64,000 nucleotides of DNA from Phormidesmis priestleyi BC1401 (GCF_001650195.1 NZ_LXYR01000003.1:124001-188000); one strand, 5' to 3'; counted from the stretch's first letter, positions 19,287 to 28,880 are shown. Translations and numbers: made by a program. Notes: generated by a model not told the origin, from the sequence alone.

Positions 19287-20768
19287 TTATGAACAACTCC
19301 GTAGTCGAGTTAACAGCACTACCACGTCATCCACTGCCGATCGTACCGTTCCGGCTGACGCGCTAGAGTTGGCAATCAGGCTAAACACCAACGGCGCAGA
19401 GTTGGGAGGAGTCACATAGCCAGAAAGAGCCACTACGCCTGTGATGGTGCCCGTTTTTGCCGAGACAATGCCCTGGGCGGAGGTATTGCGAAAGCGGTTC
19501 TTTAAAGTGCCACTCACGCCAGAAACCGCCAGCGATCGTCGAAATACATCCGCTTCAGGAATCTGTGCCATCGCTTGCAGGGTTTGCACCAACGCCTCAG
19601 CACTAGCGCGATTGCGATCGGCAAGCCCTGATCCATCGACCATACGATAGAGATCGGGGCTGACTCCCAACTCAGACAAAATGGACTGAACGGCGATCGT
19701 GCCGCTCTGGGTCATGTCTTGGCTGAGCGGATTTTGCTGCTGTCCTAACGTTTTAAGCAAGGCTTCCGCGTAGGTGTTGTTGCTCTCTTGATTGGTCTCA
19801 AACAGCAGACTTGAGAGCGGTGGAGACTCAACCGCAGTTAACTCAACCTCATCGGGGCGGATGGGCGTGAGTTTTACTAACGTCGAATTGGTGACTCCGA
19901 TATTGTTGCTGGTCAGCACATCGCGGAATTTCTTCACCAAATAATTGCCAGGATTGGGGATGGCAGTTCCGATCGATTCCGACTCGGAGCCAGTGCGAAG
20001 TTGACCTGTGACGCGAACTGTGGAGCCAGCGCGATCGACCTCCAAAAATTCTCCGCCACTGGCTGAAACGGTCACTCCCTGGTTGTTTAGCGTCCAGTCT
20101 CTGGCATCGGTTGGGTCATCCCACTGCACCTCTAGCGATTGCCCAACTTGCCGAGGAAAGGCTGTCAATCCAATAATATTTTGATTGAGCATTAGGCTAT
20201 TGATCGGCGCAGCGTATGCCTGTCCGGCATCTTCTGCATCCCAAAAAGGACTGGTCAGCGCACCTTTAAAATAGGTATCGTCTCCGATCAGTTGGGTGAT
20301 TTGTCGAACGCCGCGCCGACTGAGTTGTTGCGCGATCGTCCCTAGTTGCGTCGTCGTCAAGCTCGGATCGCCATGCCCTACAATTCTCAACGTGGCAAGA
20401 TTAGGACTGCTGCTACTGCCGTAGACAGCGGTGCGAATGCGATATTGAGCGCCCAACTTTCTCAAAGCGGCGGCGGTCGTAAACACTTTATTATTAGAGG
20501 CTGGAATCAGGAGAGTGCTTGGGTTTCGAGCAAACAGAGTTTGACGAGACGTGCCCGATCCTTGGGTTTGCACTAACACACTCCAGCGCGCACCTGAGAC
20601 TCGATCGAGCACCCGATTGATCGGAGTTCCTAACTGAGCGGGACACAGGGTACCAACCGCTTGCGCCACTTTCACTGGACTTTTAGCCCTTCCTGAAGGG
20701 ATTTGTGAGAAAAAGCTGGCGGTTGCCAAAAAAACGGTGAGCGCAGCGCGAGAACGGGTTGATTTCAT
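19287..20768 (-). CDS. dacB: D-Ala-D-Ala carboxypeptidase/endopeptidase, PBP4 type
   Basis: About 493 residues from ATG 20768, which is followed by a signal peptide (MKSTRSRAALTVFLATASFF, then SGRA); an upstream in-frame start adds 19 residues that would spoil the signal. Peptidase S13 family: catalytic SNNK (Ser91-Lys94 in this numbering, within IPASNNKVFTTAAALR), SNN in ESNNTYAEALL, and KTG in SAKTGTITGVVALSG. These enzymes trim the pentapeptide or cut crosslinks in peptidoglycan in the periplasm. The gene runs the same way as the downstream metH, separated by the MITE-like element. Confidence 0.93.
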   Translation of the reverse strand: MKSTRSRAALTVFLATASFFSQIPSGRAKSPVKVAQAVGTLCPAQLGTPINRVLDRVSGARWSVLVQTQGSGTSRQTLFARNPSTLLIPASNNKVFTTAAALRKLGAQYRIRTAVYGSSSSPNLATLRIVGHGDPSLTTTQLGTIAQQLSRRGVRQITQLIGDDTYFKGALTSPFWDAEDAGQAYAAPINSLMLNQNIIGLTAFPRQVGQSLEVQWDDPTDARDWTLNNQGVTVSASGGEFLEVDRAGSTVRVTGQLRTGSESESIGTAIPNPGNYLVKKFRDVLTSNNIGVTNSTLVKLTPIRPDEVELTAVESPPLSSLLFETNQESNNTYAEALLKTLGQQQNPLSQDMTQSGTIAVQSILSELGVSPDLYRMVDGSGLADRNRASAEALVQTLQAMAQIPEADVFRRSLAVSGVSGTLKNRFRNTSAQGIVSAKTGTITGVVALSGYVTPPNSAPLVFSLIANSSASAGTVRSAVDDVVVLLTRLRSCS

Positions 20769-20866
20769 GCGATCGTCGATTTTAAACAAAAGAAAGCTCA
20801 ACAGTTTTGACAGCAGTTCAGCCAAATTTGTTGCGTTAAAGCCCGATCGTGTCTAGAATTCTGCTC

Positions 20867-23293
20867 TCAGTTTGACTCAGCCGATTCTGCCGCTAAAACT
20901 AAACGCTTGCGAAGGTTGTTCATCGCCTCGATCGACCGTTGATATTTATCCTGACTGCCCTGAGCAGAAAATAACCCTGCTGCCCTCTTAAAGTCTTGGA
21001 TGGCACCTGTTTTATCACCCAAAGTAGCGCGGACAGTGCCTCGATGAAAGTAAGCGATCGCATCTTGCCCATCGCGATGAATGAGGACAGTAAAATCTTC
21101 GGCGGCTCCCATTTTGTTGCCCAATTTGAGTCGAGCCAGCCCTCTTTGCAGATAAGAGATCGCGCAATCCCCTTCAAGCTGAATCGCGTCGGTGAAGTCT
21201 TCGATCTCGCCGACTTTATCCCCCAGTTCTAAGCGAATCACGCCGCGATTGCAGTAGGGGACGCAGCGGTGCGGATCGAGCAAAAGTGCCCGGTCTAAGT
21301 CAGAAATCGCGCCTTCTTTATTGCCCAACTCCTCGCGCACCAAGGCTCGATTGTTGTAAGCAATGGCATGAGTCGGATCGATTCGCACTACTTCGCTATA
21401 GTCGGCGATCGCGCCCGATTTATCACCCAACTCATAGCGGGTGACTGCCCGATTGTAGTAAGACACCGCATCGTGTGCACCCAAAACCGGATGGTCAAAG
21501 CGATCGGTCAATCCTTTAATAATTTCTGGATTGGTGGTGCGAAGCCCAACTGCCACTTCAGGAAATGCAGCGCTTGCAGTGGCGACCGAATGAACGCCGA
21601 GAATGCCATAAGCGCGAGTGGCATCAACCGTTTCATCAGAGAGGCACACGAGAAAATTTTCATCAGTGCCCAACACTTTAAATCGAAACTGATTAGGGTA
21701 TTGACGCTTGAGTTGAGTCAACTGACTGAGAATCGTGTGCAAAAAGGTTTTCTCGACTGACTTTGCAGCAGCCCGATTGTGAATGTAGTGCGGCGAGTGG
21801 CTGTCATGCAGGTTGCCTAAGTGTCCCCACCCAACGTCTAGACGACCTCCGCGATCGAGAAACGCCTTAAACTGACCCATCAAAGCATCATTAAACGTAG
21901 CAGGATCAGGGTAAGGAAACACCACAATCAGCCGCGATCTCGCCGTCTTGAGGGCATCGTCTAACGCCCGACTGCTCTGCGTATTGACTCGATCGTAATC
22001 ATGAGCGGCTTTGAGATTGAACACTAGCTCATATTCAGCCCCTAATTGAGGAGCAGGTTGACCCTCTACCACTGCCTCAACCTGAGTCTGAAGACTTGCC
22101 AAGGTGGTTTCTGTCCATTCCAACCGAGTGGTCAAATATTTTATCTGACTCTGCAAAGCGCTCGTGTCTAGAATTTGAGGCAACCGATTGAGCCAGTCGC
22201 CTAAGTCTTTTTGCTGACGATCGAGACTCTGTGTAAACTGCTGCACCGTCGAAAACTGCTGCTGAAGCTTTCCTAAATGGCGATTCACCATCGTCTGAAT
22301 TTCAGCGTGTAGTTTGGTCAAATCTTCGCCAGTGGGCAGACCGTCGAGCCGTTTTTCTAGGGTCGCGATCGTGGTCATCTCGTTTAAAACGGCTTCAGGA
22401 ATCGCAGCGTTGGGCAGCGACTCGCCTTGCTCATTCTTTAAGCTCAACCAGGAGGATAACGTATCCATCTGCTTTCGCGTGATTAGGTTCATCGCCCTCA
22501 TGGGGATGACAGTCTGCTCTAGAGTCTGATTTTGCTGACGAATTTTCTCGACTTCTGCCATTAGACGCGCCATCTCGCGCCGAGAAACTAGATCGCTCAT
22601 GACTTTGATCAATCCGTCTACATCCTGTCTCAAGGCAGTCGCGTCAAAGGGCTGCGGCAGCGCATTTAGACGACGATTGAGATGATTGATCTGGTCTTGC
22701 AGCGCTCTAGGAAGGGTCTGCCCTGACGTTCTGGGCAACTCATTGAGTGTTGTTTTGAGTTGAGCAATCTCAGTTTGGAGTTGTCCGATCGTCGCTTCGA
22801 CACTCTCGACCCGACGAACATTGGCGACTCGATTCAGATGGTTGGCGACTGACGCGACTGATTCGCCAAGCTGCACCGACTTGCTGCGAAGATGAGCCAG
22901 ATCTTGCTGCATCTGACTGAGATCGTGAGCCTCGATCGGGGCAAGACGTTGAGCTAGGGTTTGCTGAACTTGCGCGATCGCGAGGTCATTGTGCTGCAAA
23001 ACGGTCTTTTTGAGACTCTTGAGATCTGAGAAGCTGGGCAACGCCTGCACCTGCTGATCGAGAGAATGAATGGTTTGTGAGAGACGCTGATCAAGTTGCT
23101 CAAGGCTGACTTGGGCAGATTCCTGAACTTGCTGATCGAGACGACGACGATTGACCAAATTCAGCAACAATAGAAAGGAGAGCGGTGCGGCAGTAAATGC
23201 AAGCTGTTGGGACGCGATCGAGGCGACTGACCCTACGCCTGAGCCAGCCCACAGCACATATTCTGTTATGTCTAGCCATTTTGCATGGTTCAT
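20867..23293 (-). CDS. membrane-anchored coiled-coil / PLD-like / TPR protein
   Basis: About 808 residues from ATG 23293 (MNHAKWLDITEYVLWAG); the frame is open 30 codons further up but those residues look non-coding. A hydrophobic segment near residues 15-50 (GSVASIASQQLAF, APLSFLLLLNLV) anchors the protein. It is followed by about 380 residues of Gln/Leu-rich coiled coil. Then comes a globular domain (about 430-610) with SRALDDALKTARSRLIVVFP, FLDRGGRLDVGWGHLGN and FPEVAVGLRTTNPEIIKGL, resembling a phospholipase-D-like fold without clear HKD motifs. At least five TPRs (SGAIADYSEVVRIDPTHAIA and similar) close the chain. Function unknown; scaffold or sensor at the membrane is an inference. Confidence 0.75.
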   Translation of the reverse strand: MNHAKWLDITEYVLWAGSGVGSVASIASQQLAFTAAPLSFLLLLNLVNRRRLDQQVQESAQVSLEQLDQRLSQTIHSLDQQVQALPSFSDLKSLKKTVLQHNDLAIAQVQQTLAQRLAPIEAHDLSQMQQDLAHLRSKSVQLGESVASVANHLNRVANVRRVESVEATIGQLQTEIAQLKTTLNELPRTSGQTLPRALQDQINHLNRRLNALPQPFDATALRQDVDGLIKVMSDLVSRREMARLMAEVEKIRQQNQTLEQTVIPMRAMNLITRKQMDTLSSWLSLKNEQGESLPNAAIPEAVLNEMTTIATLEKRLDGLPTGEDLTKLHAEIQTMVNRHLGKLQQQFSTVQQFTQSLDRQQKDLGDWLNRLPQILDTSALQSQIKYLTTRLEWTETTLASLQTQVEAVVEGQPAPQLGAEYELVFNLKAAHDYDRVNTQSSRALDDALKTARSRLIVVFPYPDPATFNDALMGQFKAFLDRGGRLDVGWGHLGNLHDSHSPHYIHNRAAAKSVEKTFLHTILSQLTQLKRQYPNQFRFKVLGTDENFLVCLSDETVDATRAYGILGVHSVATASAAFPEVAVGLRTTNPEIIKGLTDRFDHPVLGAHDAVSYYNRAVTRYELGDKSGAIADYSEVVRIDPTHAIAYNNRALVREELGNKEGAISDLDRALLLDPHRCVPYCNRGVIRLELGDKVGEIEDFTDAIQLEGDCAISYLQRGLARLKLGNKMGAAEDFTVLIHRDGQDAIAYFHRGTVRATLGDKTGAIQDFKRAAGLFSAQGSQDKYQRSIEAMNNLRKRLVLAAESAESN

Positions 23294-23473
23294 TGTTGCC
23301 TTATGCCCCTGAGTCCGTAAACTATAGAGTGGTAGCGAGATGCCTGCTGAGTCGCCGTTTATACAGTAGTTGCAGAAAGGCACTATTCATCTCTACAGAT
23401 GCCGCCACCCAAATCAGGAAATTGAGCCTGACGATCGTCCATTTTTCACGATCCCATTACTTCATTCATCCCT

Positions 23474-24238
23474 ATGCCTCAACTTCGTGCGCTAATCTTT
23501 GATGTCGATGGCACCCTCGCTGACACTGAGCGAGACGGGCATCGCGTGGCATTTAATCGCGCGTTTGCAGAGGCAGGGCTAGATTGGGATTGGTCGATCG
23601 AGCTTTACGGCAAATTATTAGAAGTGACGGGCGGCAAAGAACGGATTCTCTTCTACATCGACTCCTATCAGCCTCCGTTCGACTCCCCTGCGGAGTTAAA
23701 ACCGTGGATTGCCAGCCTTCACGCCGCTAAAACTCGCCACTACAAGCAATTACTGAACGAAGGAGTGATTCCTCTACGTCCAGGGGTAAAGCGACTGCTT
23801 GAGGAGGCACGGGCAGCCGGAATGCGACTCGCGATCGCCACCACAACCACGCCCGAAAATGTCTCGACTTTGCTAGAAACGGCACTTGCCCCCGACGGCT
23901 GCGACTGGTTTGAGGCGATCGGGGCGGGTGATGTCGTCCCTCACAAAAAGCCTGCGCCTGACATTTACCTCCACGTTCTCAAGAGGTTGAATTTACCTCC
24001 TGAAGAATGTCTTGCCTTTGAAGACTCGCAGCAGGGCTTACAGTCCTCACTAGGGGCAGGGTTGAAGACGGTGATCACGCTGAACGACTACACCCGTGAT
24101 CATAATTTTGCTCATGCCAACCTAGTGCTTGATCAGTTTGGCGAACCGACTGCTCCCTTCAAGGTTGTCTCAGGCACGACGGGAGAGGCTCAATACTTTG
24201 ATCTCGCGCTTGCTGAGTCTCTACACCAGTTGCCTTAG
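23474..24238 (+). CDS. HAD-family phosphatase, CbbY-like
   Basis: 254 residues. HAD motif I is LIFDVDGTLADTERDGHR (nucleophile Asp in DVDGT), motif II is AIATTTTPENV, and motifs III/IV are HKKPAPDIYLHVLKRL and CLAFEDSQQGLQSSLGAGLK. This matches the CbbY / beta-phosphoglucomutase-like group; CbbY dephosphorylates xylulose-1,5-bisphosphate, a Rubisco inhibitor, in phototrophs. CbbY proper is a reasonable call but not proven here. Start ATG at 23474. No clear terminator; the palindromic repeat copy at 24286 follows. Confidence 0.88.
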   Translation: MPQLRALIFDVDGTLADTERDGHRVAFNRAFAEAGLDWDWSIELYGKLLEVTGGKERILFYIDSYQPPFDSPAELKPWIASLHAAKTRHYKQLLNEGVIPLRPGVKRLLEEARAAGMRLAIATTTTPENVSTLLETALAPDGCDWFEAIGAGDVVPHKKPAPDIYLHVLKRLNLPPEECLAFEDSQQGLQSSLGAGLKTVITLNDYTRDHNFAHANLVLDQFGEPTAPFKVVSGTTGEAQYFDLALAESLHQLP

Positions 24239-24285
24239 AGCATTGAAAAAGGCGGCGTTGCTGAACGCTAGGCTCTATAAATCTG

Positions 24286-24390
24286 CCCTCACCCTAGCCC
24301 TCTCCCCAGGGAGACGGAACAAGAGGTTCTAGCTCCCTTCTCCCTAGTGAGAAGGGTTGGCGAGGGCTTGCCCCACTTTGTGAGGAGGGC
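24286..24390 (+). repeat. palindromic repeat, copy 1 (direct)
   Basis: First of three copies of a roughly 105-bp repeat with the ends CCCTCACCCTAGCCCTC and CACTTTGTGAGGAGGGC. Inside are nested hairpins: a CTCTCCCCAGGGAGA-type stem and a second CTTCTCCCTAGTGAGAAGG stem. Other copies are at 29396 (direct) and 59881 (inverted). All three lie between genes. Confidence 0.85.
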
Positions 24391-24396
24391 TGTTCA

Positions 24397-24418
24397 GATT
24401 CACGCAGGAGGTCTATTG
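24397..24418 (+). repeat. 22-bp repeat shared with 19199-19220
   Basis: The site ATTCACGCAGGAGGTCTATT follows the first palindromic repeat copy after six bases. It is a near copy of the site after the MITE-like element at 19192. Confidence 0.5.
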
Positions 24419-24437
24419 CCAAAACACAGGAGCGATA

Positions 24438-24596
24438 ATGCCATTAGTAGGGTTGAGTCTTCTAACGATCGTAGGGCTGTTTTTGACTCAAGTTTTAGTT
24501 ACATTTCCACTAGATTTAGTTTCTGTCTTCAATGTTCCCCTGTGGGTGGCAGCATCGGGATTTTTTCTCCTATTCGCCTGGGTTTTGGGCGATTAG
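24438..24596 (+). CDS. small two-helix membrane protein (52 residues)
   Basis: An open frame of 52 codons beginning MPLVGLSLLTIVGLFLTQVL. It has two hydrophobic segments (GLSLLTIVGLFLTQVLV and VPLWVAASGFFLLFAWVLG) separated by a short polar/acidic turn (FPLDLVSVFN). CAGGAG sits 5 nt before the ATG, a good ribosome site. Composition is typical of a small membrane protein. No homologue is known to me by name. It lies in the gap after the HAD phosphatase. Confidence 0.6.
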   Translation: MPLVGLSLLTIVGLFLTQVLVTFPLDLVSVFNVPLWVAASGFFLLFAWVLGD

Positions 24597-24821
24597 ATGC
24601 CGTTTACCCGTGCCAAAACTACCTCTGAAACTTGTGTCATATTCTACTGAGGCAGAGTCGATCGTTAGACAGCTTAATACTAAAGCTGTAGAGCCATCTT
24701 GTCGGGTTCTCAGTGAATCCTATTTTCCAAGCGGTGTGTTGCCACGCTCCAAAACCGTTGAGAGCATTTTGAGAGAATCACGAATCTTTTCAGTCGGTTT
24801 TTCGCCCGACTTTAAGGATGA

Positions 24822-25325
24822 GGAACGATCGCAATCGCCCTGATCGCGAATGCCTTGTGTGAAGATCAAGAAGGATGTCTAGCATCTGGCATAGATGACT
24901 ATTTCAGCAAGCCTATTTCAAAAGAAAGATTAAAGGACAAACTAACTGACTGGGGTGAGAGATTGGAAAGCGACCCAACCAAACGAAACCGGGTAGATTT
25001 GGCAATTGACTGGGAGCATCTGCACCAAATTTCAGACGGTAACGAAGACTTTGAGCGAGAGCTACTGCACATCTTTGCTGAAGATGCCCACGCGCATTTA
25101 GAAGAAGCTCAAGCAGCTTTACTTCTAGAAGATCATAATGCCGTCTTGCGGGCAGCCCATCATGTGAAAGGGGCGAGTGCCAATGTAGGCTTAAAAGAGA
25201 TGCGAACGATCGCCAGCCAATTAGAAGCCGATGCGACCGAACAGCAGTTGACAGATGCGCCTAAAATGCTTTCTAGGTTGGCAGAACTACTGCAAGACCT
25301 GCAGGCATTTTTAGAGCAGCCCTAA
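24822..25325 (+). pseudogene. remnant of hybrid kinase: REC tail plus Hpt domain
   Basis: The frame opens after a TGA at 24819-24821. Its first residues, IAIALIANALCEDQEGCLAS then GIDDYFSKPI, are the C-terminal part of a response-regulator receiver domain including the conserved Lys. An intact Hpt domain follows with AHHVKGASANVGL; numbering from the TTG at 24855, the phosphorylatable His is residue 102. The receiver Asp, the kinase core and a proper start are missing. The upstream 220 bp carries frames I cannot match to these domains. This is best read as the 3' end of a lost REC-Hpt kinase. A TTG start at 24855 could still make a 156-residue Hpt protein. Confidence 0.7.
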
Positions 25326-25826
25326 AATTTTAGTCAGACAGACGTTGGTGAGAACGATCGTTGACTTCACTCCAATTTATAGTCAAAAAAGCATTTGATC
25401 GAGGCATACACTCTATTGTTTACCTCAGTAATCTAACGGAATGATGCGATCGTTAAATACTAAGCTAGTGATCTGAAGATTTTCCGGATTGTGGGCTAAA
25501 AGTAGCGAAATTAACAGAGAAACTAGCTAAATTCAAGGAAATTGAAATTAGGTTTTCGCTAGGTCTGATTCACCCCTTGCCGTTAACCTCGACGCACATT
25601 AATTAGAACAAATCAATATAGATTTTCACAGGATTGATCGTTTAAGATAGCCATGCAAGTTTCAAGGTCTCAATCCCCATAGGTCTCAAAGTGCGGGGAT
25701 CGCAGCCACGGTGGGCAACCAGAATTAAAGATACAAATTAGAGCAAAAAACTAGAGTTTCTTTAAGTTTTTTCTTCTATTTGCGAGCGACTCGATCAATG
25801 ATTTCAATCTAAGAAACTGGGTTAAC
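25326..25826. other. 500-bp intergenic region before PBP2
   Basis: No gene seen. At 25660-25720 there is a structured-looking stretch with two AGGTCTCAA copies 17 bp apart and complementary CAATCCCC / GCGGGGAT arms. It could be part of the mRNA leader of the PBP2 gene or a small RNA. AT-rich sequence runs from 25590 to 25650. Confidence 0.4.
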
Positions 25827-27608
25827 ATGGCTAGCGGATTTTCATTTGTATCTACTACCTCTCGTATCAATCAGACTCGATCGCGTCGCTCTCATCGCTC
25901 CGTATTGCTATTTATGGTGGCGACTACTTTGATCAGCGGCTGTATGTTTCGATTAGCACAGTTGCAGATCGTGCAGGGTCAGCGCAATCGTCAGCTTGCC
26001 GACCAAAATCGCATTCGTCCCTTGTCGATCGTGGCAGATCGCGGCAATATTCTCGATCGCCGGGGCATTCCTCTCGCGGCTAATCAGCTTTCGCGATCGA
26101 TTTATCTCTATCCCCGTGAGCAGTCGATGCAGCAGTGGCAAGACAGCGCCGAGAAACTCAGCAAAATTCTTGACGTGTCCGCTGAAGAGATTCTCAAAAA
26201 GCTCAATCAAGTGGGGTATCGATCGGCGGTTCCGGCTCGTATCTACCGTAATTTGACTCCTCATCAGTTTGTGGCGCTTGCAGAAGGAGGACAAATTCCT
26301 GGCTTAGAGATTCAGGCAGAGTCTAGCCGTCACTATCCCAATGGCAATCTTGCGGCTCATATTTTGGGCTATATCGGTGAAGCGACTGCCGATGACCTCA
26401 AAGCTAATCCTGACTTCCCGATGGGAATGTTGTTGGGGCAAATGGGGATCGAACGCATTGCAGATTCTAGTTTGCGCGGCAAATGGGGTAGTCACCTGCT
26501 CGAAGTGGACTCGGTCGGAAAAGAGTTGAGAATGTTGGGTGAGCAAAAGCCGACATCGGGGTCTGATTTGCGGCTGACGCTCGATTTCAAACTTCAGAAA
26601 GCGGCAGAAAAAGCTCTCAACAATCAGCGAGGGGCAGTCGTCGCGCTAGATGTGAAAACAGGAGCCGTTTTAGTGATGGCAAGCGGTCCGACGTTTGACC
26701 CCAATCTATTTACGCGCAAGATCTCCACTCAAGAATGGAAAGACCTTCAGGGGCAAGATCACCCATTTCTCAACCGCAGTTTGCAGGGCTATCCACCGGG
26801 CAGCACGTTTAAGATTGTCACCACGTCAGCAGGCATTCAGTCGGGCAAATTTTCGCCTAGCTCGACGCTGCCCACGTTTAGCGCGATTAACATTGGTGGC
26901 ACCTTGTTTCATGAGCATGGCGGAGCGGGGTATGGCACGATCGGGTTCCGCGATGCCCTAGCGTTCAGCAGCAACACGTTTTTTTATCAGGTCGGAATGG
27001 CGGTCGGTCCAGATGAGATTTCTAAATGGGGACATCGATTGGGCATTGGGGAAACGTCTTCAATGGGTCTAGAAGGCGGCAGTCATGGCGTGATCCCTAC
27101 GCCTGAGCAGAAGCAAAAGCTCTATGGCGAACCCTGGTATGGCGGCGACACGGTGAGTATGTCGATCGGGCAAGGTGTGGTTCAAGTCACTCCGCTCGAA
27201 CTGGCGGTGATGGTGTCAGCGATCGCGAATGGCGGCTATCGCGTCAAGCCTCACCTGATGGCAGATCAAACCAATACTCCCGCTACAGTGCGCGAAGCAA
27301 CGGGGTTAAGTCCGGGCACGATCGAGGTGATCCGCCAAGGTCTAACTGCGGTCGTCAAAGAGGGCACTGCCCGTCGATTGAGCGATGGCTCGATTCCGCC
27401 GACGGCTGGCAAGACGGGAACGGCGGAAGTGATTGGGCAGCGAGATAATGCGCTCTATGTGGGCTATGGTCCGTTAAATGATCCTCAAATCGCGATCGCG
27501 GTAGTGGTCGAGAACGGCGGCTTTGGGGCAGAATCTGCGGTGCCGATCGCCCACGAAATCTACAAAGCCTATTTCGGACCTCCCAAATCGGCGTCCCCCA
27601 TTAAGTGA
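25827..27608 (+). CDS. mrdA: penicillin-binding protein 2, peptidoglycan transpeptidase
   Basis: 593 residues. A single N-terminal membrane anchor (SVLLFMVATTLISGCMFRLAQ) is followed by the dimerisation domain (ADRGNILDRRGIPLAANQ) and the transpeptidase domain. Catalytic motifs are STFK with Ser326 and Lys329, SSN at 381-383, and KTG at 529-531. Length and the short N-terminus fit PBP2 (elongation) better than FtsI, though the two are hard to separate by eye. It crosslinks peptidoglycan in the periplasm. ATG at 25827. No rodA neighbour is visible. Confidence 0.9.
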   Translation: MASGFSFVSTTSRINQTRSRRSHRSVLLFMVATTLISGCMFRLAQLQIVQGQRNRQLADQNRIRPLSIVADRGNILDRRGIPLAANQLSRSIYLYPREQSMQQWQDSAEKLSKILDVSAEEILKKLNQVGYRSAVPARIYRNLTPHQFVALAEGGQIPGLEIQAESSRHYPNGNLAAHILGYIGEATADDLKANPDFPMGMLLGQMGIERIADSSLRGKWGSHLLEVDSVGKELRMLGEQKPTSGSDLRLTLDFKLQKAAEKALNNQRGAVVALDVKTGAVLVMASGPTFDPNLFTRKISTQEWKDLQGQDHPFLNRSLQGYPPGSTFKIVTTSAGIQSGKFSPSSTLPTFSAINIGGTLFHEHGGAGYGTIGFRDALAFSSNTFFYQVGMAVGPDEISKWGHRLGIGETSSMGLEGGSHGVIPTPEQKQKLYGEPWYGGDTVSMSIGQGVVQVTPLELAVMVSAIANGGYRVKPHLMADQTNTPATVREATGLSPGTIEVIRQGLTAVVKEGTARRLSDGSIPPTAGKTGTAEVIGQRDNALYVGYGPLNDPQIAIAVVVENGGFGAESAVPIAHEIYKAYFGPPKSASPIK

Positions 27609-27642
27609 ACTTTCGTTTAGATTAGAGTCTGTGCAGTGCTAA

Positions 27643-28845
27643 ATGGCGATGGTGAAACAACTCAAGCCTCGATATTCTGTTGCCTGGATTAACAAGATTT
27701 CTGAGATCCCTCAAGCCGAGTGGGATGCGTTGGCAATGCCGCTCAAGACCCCATTTTTTGAGTGGGAGTGGCTGCACAATATGGAAACATCGGGCAGCAC
27801 TACCGCTAAGTCGGGCTGGTTGCCCAATCATTTGACGGTATGGCGCGATCGGACTTTAATCGCGATCGCCCCTCTCTACATCAAAGGTCACAGCTATGGT
27901 GAGTTTGTCTTTGACCACCAGTGGGCAGATCTGGCAACCCGCCTAGGAATTGAGTATTATCCAAAACTGTTGGGGATGTCTCCATTCACGCCTGCTGAAG
28001 GCTATCGATTTTTGATTGCCCCTGGAGAAGATGAAGACGAGTTAACCGAGTTGATGATTGGCGCGATCGACCAGTTTTGCACACGCAATCAGATTTCTGG
28101 CTGCAATTTTTTGTACGTCGATCCTGACTGGCGATCGACGATGGAGCGACACGGCTTTAGCACCTGGCAGCATCACAGTTATATCTGGCAAAACCAGGGA
28201 TACAGCACGTTTGATGATTATTTAGGGGCATTTAACTCCAATCAACGGCGCAACATCAAGCGAGAACGAAAGGCTGTCGGGCAAGCAGGACTGTATATCA
28301 AACCTTTTACAGGAGAAGATATTCCGAAGTTGCTGTTTCCCACGATGTACAGCTTTTATAGCGACACTTGCGACAAGTTTGGCTGGTGGGGCAGTAGGTA
28401 TTTGACAAAGCGATTCTTTGAGCAACTGCACCCCCGATTTTCTGATCGAGTCGTGTTTTTTGCAGCCTATAGCGAACTTGATGAGCAACACCCGATCGGG
28501 ATGTCGTTCTGTTTGACAAAAGGAGATCGACTATACGGGCGCTATTGGGGATCGCTGCAAGAAATCGATTGTTTGCACTTTGATGCCTGTTATTATTCAC
28601 CGATCGAGTGGGCGATTCAAAATGGCATTCAACTCTTCGATCCGGGTGCGGGTGGGCAACACAAAAAGCGACGAGGGTTTCCGGCAACGGCTAACTATTC
28701 GCTGCATCGATTCTATAACAGTCGCCTATCGCAGATTTTACGTTCACACATTGAGCAAGTAAATGACTTAGAGCAGCAAGAAATTGACGCGATCAATCAA
28801 GATTTGCCCTTCAAGCAAGAATCTATTCGCTTTAATATTGACTAA
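27643..28845 (+). CDS. GNAT-superfamily protein, DUF482-like
   Basis: 400 residues. The sequence matches the COG3146 / DUF482 family of GNAT-fold proteins: FFEWEWLHNMETSGS near the start, the FNSNQRRNIKRERKAV segment in the middle and GAGGQHKKRRGFPA near the C-terminus. Members are related to FemAB-type transferases but their substrate is not established. The start is ATG at 27643, 34 bp after the PBP2 stop on the same strand, so shared transcription is possible and a cell-envelope role plausible but unproven. A DUF4346 gene follows after 35 bp. Confidence 0.82.
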   Translation: MAMVKQLKPRYSVAWINKISEIPQAEWDALAMPLKTPFFEWEWLHNMETSGSTTAKSGWLPNHLTVWRDRTLIAIAPLYIKGHSYGEFVFDHQWADLATRLGIEYYPKLLGMSPFTPAEGYRFLIAPGEDEDELTELMIGAIDQFCTRNQISGCNFLYVDPDWRSTMERHGFSTWQHHSYIWQNQGYSTFDDYLGAFNSNQRRNIKRERKAVGQAGLYIKPFTGEDIPKLLFPTMYSFYSDTCDKFGWWGSRYLTKRFFEQLHPRFSDRVVFFAAYSELDEQHPIGMSFCLTKGDRLYGRYWGSLQEIDCLHFDACYYSPIEWAIQNGIQLFDPGAGGQHKKRRGFPATANYSLHRFYNSRLSQILRSHIEQVNDLEQQEIDAINQDLPFKQESIRFNID

Positions 28846-28880
28846 GATACGACTCTTCAGAATGCTGTTAAACGTTGACT

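Noticed and set aside
25660-25720. CRISPR-like stretch GTTTCAAGGTCTCAATCCCC
   Set aside because: Only two short partial copies 17 bp apart, with no array of regularly spaced repeats and no cas gene nearby.
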